NCBI GenBank assembly: GCA_020024555.1
Contig: JAHHTQ010000042.1
Span: 1 to 15,159 of the forward strand
DNA: 15,159 nt
Origin: Angelakisella sp.
GTDB lineage: Bacteria > Bacillota > Clostridia > Oscillospirales > Ruminococcaceae
Direction of reading: 5' to 3'
Each line of letters begins with the position of its first letter. Positions within the stretch are counted from its first letter, which is position 1. The notes beneath the pieces were generated by a model. It worked only from the letters and a program-made list of their open reading frames with translations. It ran no database searches and was not told the origin of the DNA. Of this stretch, positions 14,493 to 15,159 are shown one piece after another. The position numbers and the translations under genes are program-made.

Positions 14493-14613
14493 TTACAAAT
14501 TATTTTACATAAGGTATATTTTATTTTAAAAACACGTTGATAAAAGTGATATGAATTTGCGAAAACAATAAAAACAGTTGTAATATTACAATAATGTTAC
14601 AAAAATATTGCGA
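14493..14613. promoter_or_regulatory. Upstream TTACAA-box cluster of copy B
   Basis: TTACAA (14493-14498) and TTACAT (14504-14509) are 11 bp apart. Further upstream, TTACAA (14586-14591), TTACAA (14597-14602) and TTGCGA (14608-14613) repeat at exactly 11 bp, as upstream of copy A. TTGTAATATTACAA (14578-14591) is a perfect 14-bp palindrome. This cluster begins right after the stop codon of the Cys-rich gene, so part of it could instead contribute to ending that transcript. Confidence 0.55.
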
Positions 14614-14617
14614 ATTA

Positions 14618-14857
14618 CTATTTTGAAAGTATTATATCAACCATTTCATCAATATTTACAGGTTGTTTTCTTTTTGGGTTTAATATTAGCTGTGTCTTTT
14701 TGCTTTTGCTTATTCCCCGTGTATACTTATCGCAATGTTCGGGAGAGCAATTTCTTTTTTTGCCTGTATCCAGTATATACAGGCATACTTTTTCTGTTGG
14801 TACGGATACGGATAACGGTTGATAGTGTATACAGCCGATGCATGTTTTTCTGTTCAT
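14618..14857 (-). CDS. Small Cys-rich, probably metal-binding protein
   Basis: This 79-aa protein has five cysteines and a histidine arranged like a zinc-binding module: C6-x2-C9, H11, C25, C37 and C42 in CIGCIHY, KVCLYILDTGKKRNC and EHCDKY. The rest of the chain is basic up to about residue 64. An acidic/hydrophobic end (VNIDEMVDIIL) follows. I recall similar short proteins with a CxYxLDTGxxRxC pattern from Clostridial genomes and their phages, without assigned function; this is memory and has not been searched. The gene is supported by AGGAGG 7 nt before the ATG at 14855-14857. It ends only about 5 bp from the TTACAA-box cluster of the next gene. A DNA- or RNA-associated or phage-derived role is possible. 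Confidence 0.72.
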   Translation of the reverse strand: MNRKTCIGCIHYQPLSVSVPTEKVCLYILDTGKKRNCSPEHCDKYTRGISKSKKTQLILNPKRKQPVNIDEMVDIILSK

Positions 14858-14965
14858 ATTATGTCCTCCTGTTTTTGTGTTTATTGTTTGTTAATAGTTT
14901 ATTTAATATTGTGCTTTTCATTTACAGATAGTTAATTGAGTTTGCATTACTTTGTAATATGTATT

Positions 14966-14974
14966 TGTTATAAT
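14966..14974 (+). promoter_or_regulatory. Extended -10 promoter element
   Basis: TGTTATAAT matches the TGnTATAAT form also seen before secA (2909-2917). No good -35 is visible. Transcription would start near 14981, just before the hairpin at 14988-15008. Confidence 0.5.
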
Positions 14975-15092
14975 AAAGACATTAAAGGGGTGGACGGAAT
15001 ACCGACCCGACAAAATATTATTTAAACTTTATATATATGTAAAGAATGACTTTGTGTAGGTCATTCCAGCGAGTAAAAAAGGTATAGTCATT

Positions 15093-15101
15093 TGTTATAA
15101 T
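15093..15101 (+). promoter_or_regulatory. Second extended -10 promoter element
   Basis: This is another TGTTATAAT, 127 bp after the first, and it lies in the loop of the 15071-15126 stem. If active it would start transcription near 15108, just before the possible terminator. Confidence 0.4.
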
Positions 15102-15159
15102 GAAAAAGTCTATAAAAGTTTTACTCAATTTTTTTCAAAAAATTGCGGTTCTTAGGCAG

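Larger units (their letters stand above)
11548..14613 (-). repeat. Tandem duplication of a complete secreted-protein transcription unit
   Basis: Copy A spans about 11548-13033 and copy B about 13122-14613. Corresponding parts occur in the same order at offsets of about 1570-1580 bp: terminator stem with a CCCC..GGGG core, coding region, GGAGG 10 nt before ATG, promoter with the shared blocks AGTATTGACAA and GTTGTAATATAAT, and an upstream array of TTACAA boxes. The duplication thus carried promoter and terminator with the gene. Substitutions and small indels are frequent, so it is not recent. Confidence 0.85.
14858..15159. other. Gene-less right edge with promoters and hairpins
   Basis: No convincing coding sequence is present. 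Two plus-strand extended -10 elements, both TGTTATAAT, lie at 14966-14974 and 15093-15101. After the first, a bulged hairpin GGGT-gga-CGG-AATA-CCG-ACCC (14988-15008) and a stem GAATGAC/GTCATTC (15044-15050 with 15060-15066) follow. A long-loop stem, GAGTAAAA (15071-15078) with TTTTACTC (15119-15126), is followed by seven T (15129-15135). This could be the leader of a gene right of the window or a small RNA. Confidence 0.45.

Noticed and set aside
14608..14931. 107-aa plus-strand open frame at the right side
   Set aside because: It is antisense to the Cys-rich gene, lacks a ribosome binding site, and has the Phe/Cys/Tyr-rich composition of a shadow frame.

Overview
The window looks like chromosome of a low-GC, anaerobic Gram-positive bacterium, most likely a member of the Clostridia (Bacillota). 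The signs are AT-rich intergenic DNA, strong AGGAGG-type ribosome binding sites, TTGACA/TATAAT promoters (several with an extended TGnTATAAT -10), a one-piece pyruvate:ferredoxin oxidoreductase, an ECF-transporter S component, and a SecA with a Cys-rich SEC-C tail. The genus cannot be named from sequence alone.

Layout. Positions 1-200 hold two diverged copies of a 99-bp tandem repeat, followed by a terminator-like stem (267-301). A complete IS200-type insertion sequence (about 324-1054) carries only tnpA. It has sub-terminal hairpins, a 14-bp stem that buries the tnpA ribosome binding site, two terminators facing the minus strand, and a 16-nt complementarity between its 5' and 3' untranslated regions. 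The IS abuts the 3' end of a minus-strand pair, an ECF S component and a two-domain P-loop kinase of the uridine-kinase type. The pair has a perfect consensus promoter at 2820-2848. Divergent from it is secA (2984-5740, strong terminator), then trhA/hemolysin III (5933-6589). A shared hairpin separates trhA from the convergent nifJ (10216-6674), and galM (11524-10481) lies upstream of nifJ.

From 11548 to 14613 lies a tandem duplication of a secreted-protein gene. Each copy has its own promoter, a 5'-terminal mRNA hairpin, a terminator, and an upstream cluster of TTACAA boxes at an 11-bp period. The proteins (391 and 396 aa) have Sec signal peptides, no cysteine, and an identical-type NPSTG tail. 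I do not recognise the family. A 79-aa Cys-rich, probably metal-binding protein follows (14857-14618). The right edge (14858-15159) has no gene but shows extended -10 promoters and hairpins that could form a leader or small RNA.

How the parts relate. SecA would export the two duplicated proteins. nifJ and galM are central metabolism. The S component and kinase are translationally overlapped and probably take up and phosphorylate one substrate, whose identity is not visible. The best candidates for undescribed biology are the duplicated secreted proteins with their TTACAA-box control region, the transporter-kinase pair, and the 5'/3' RNA complementarity inside the IS.
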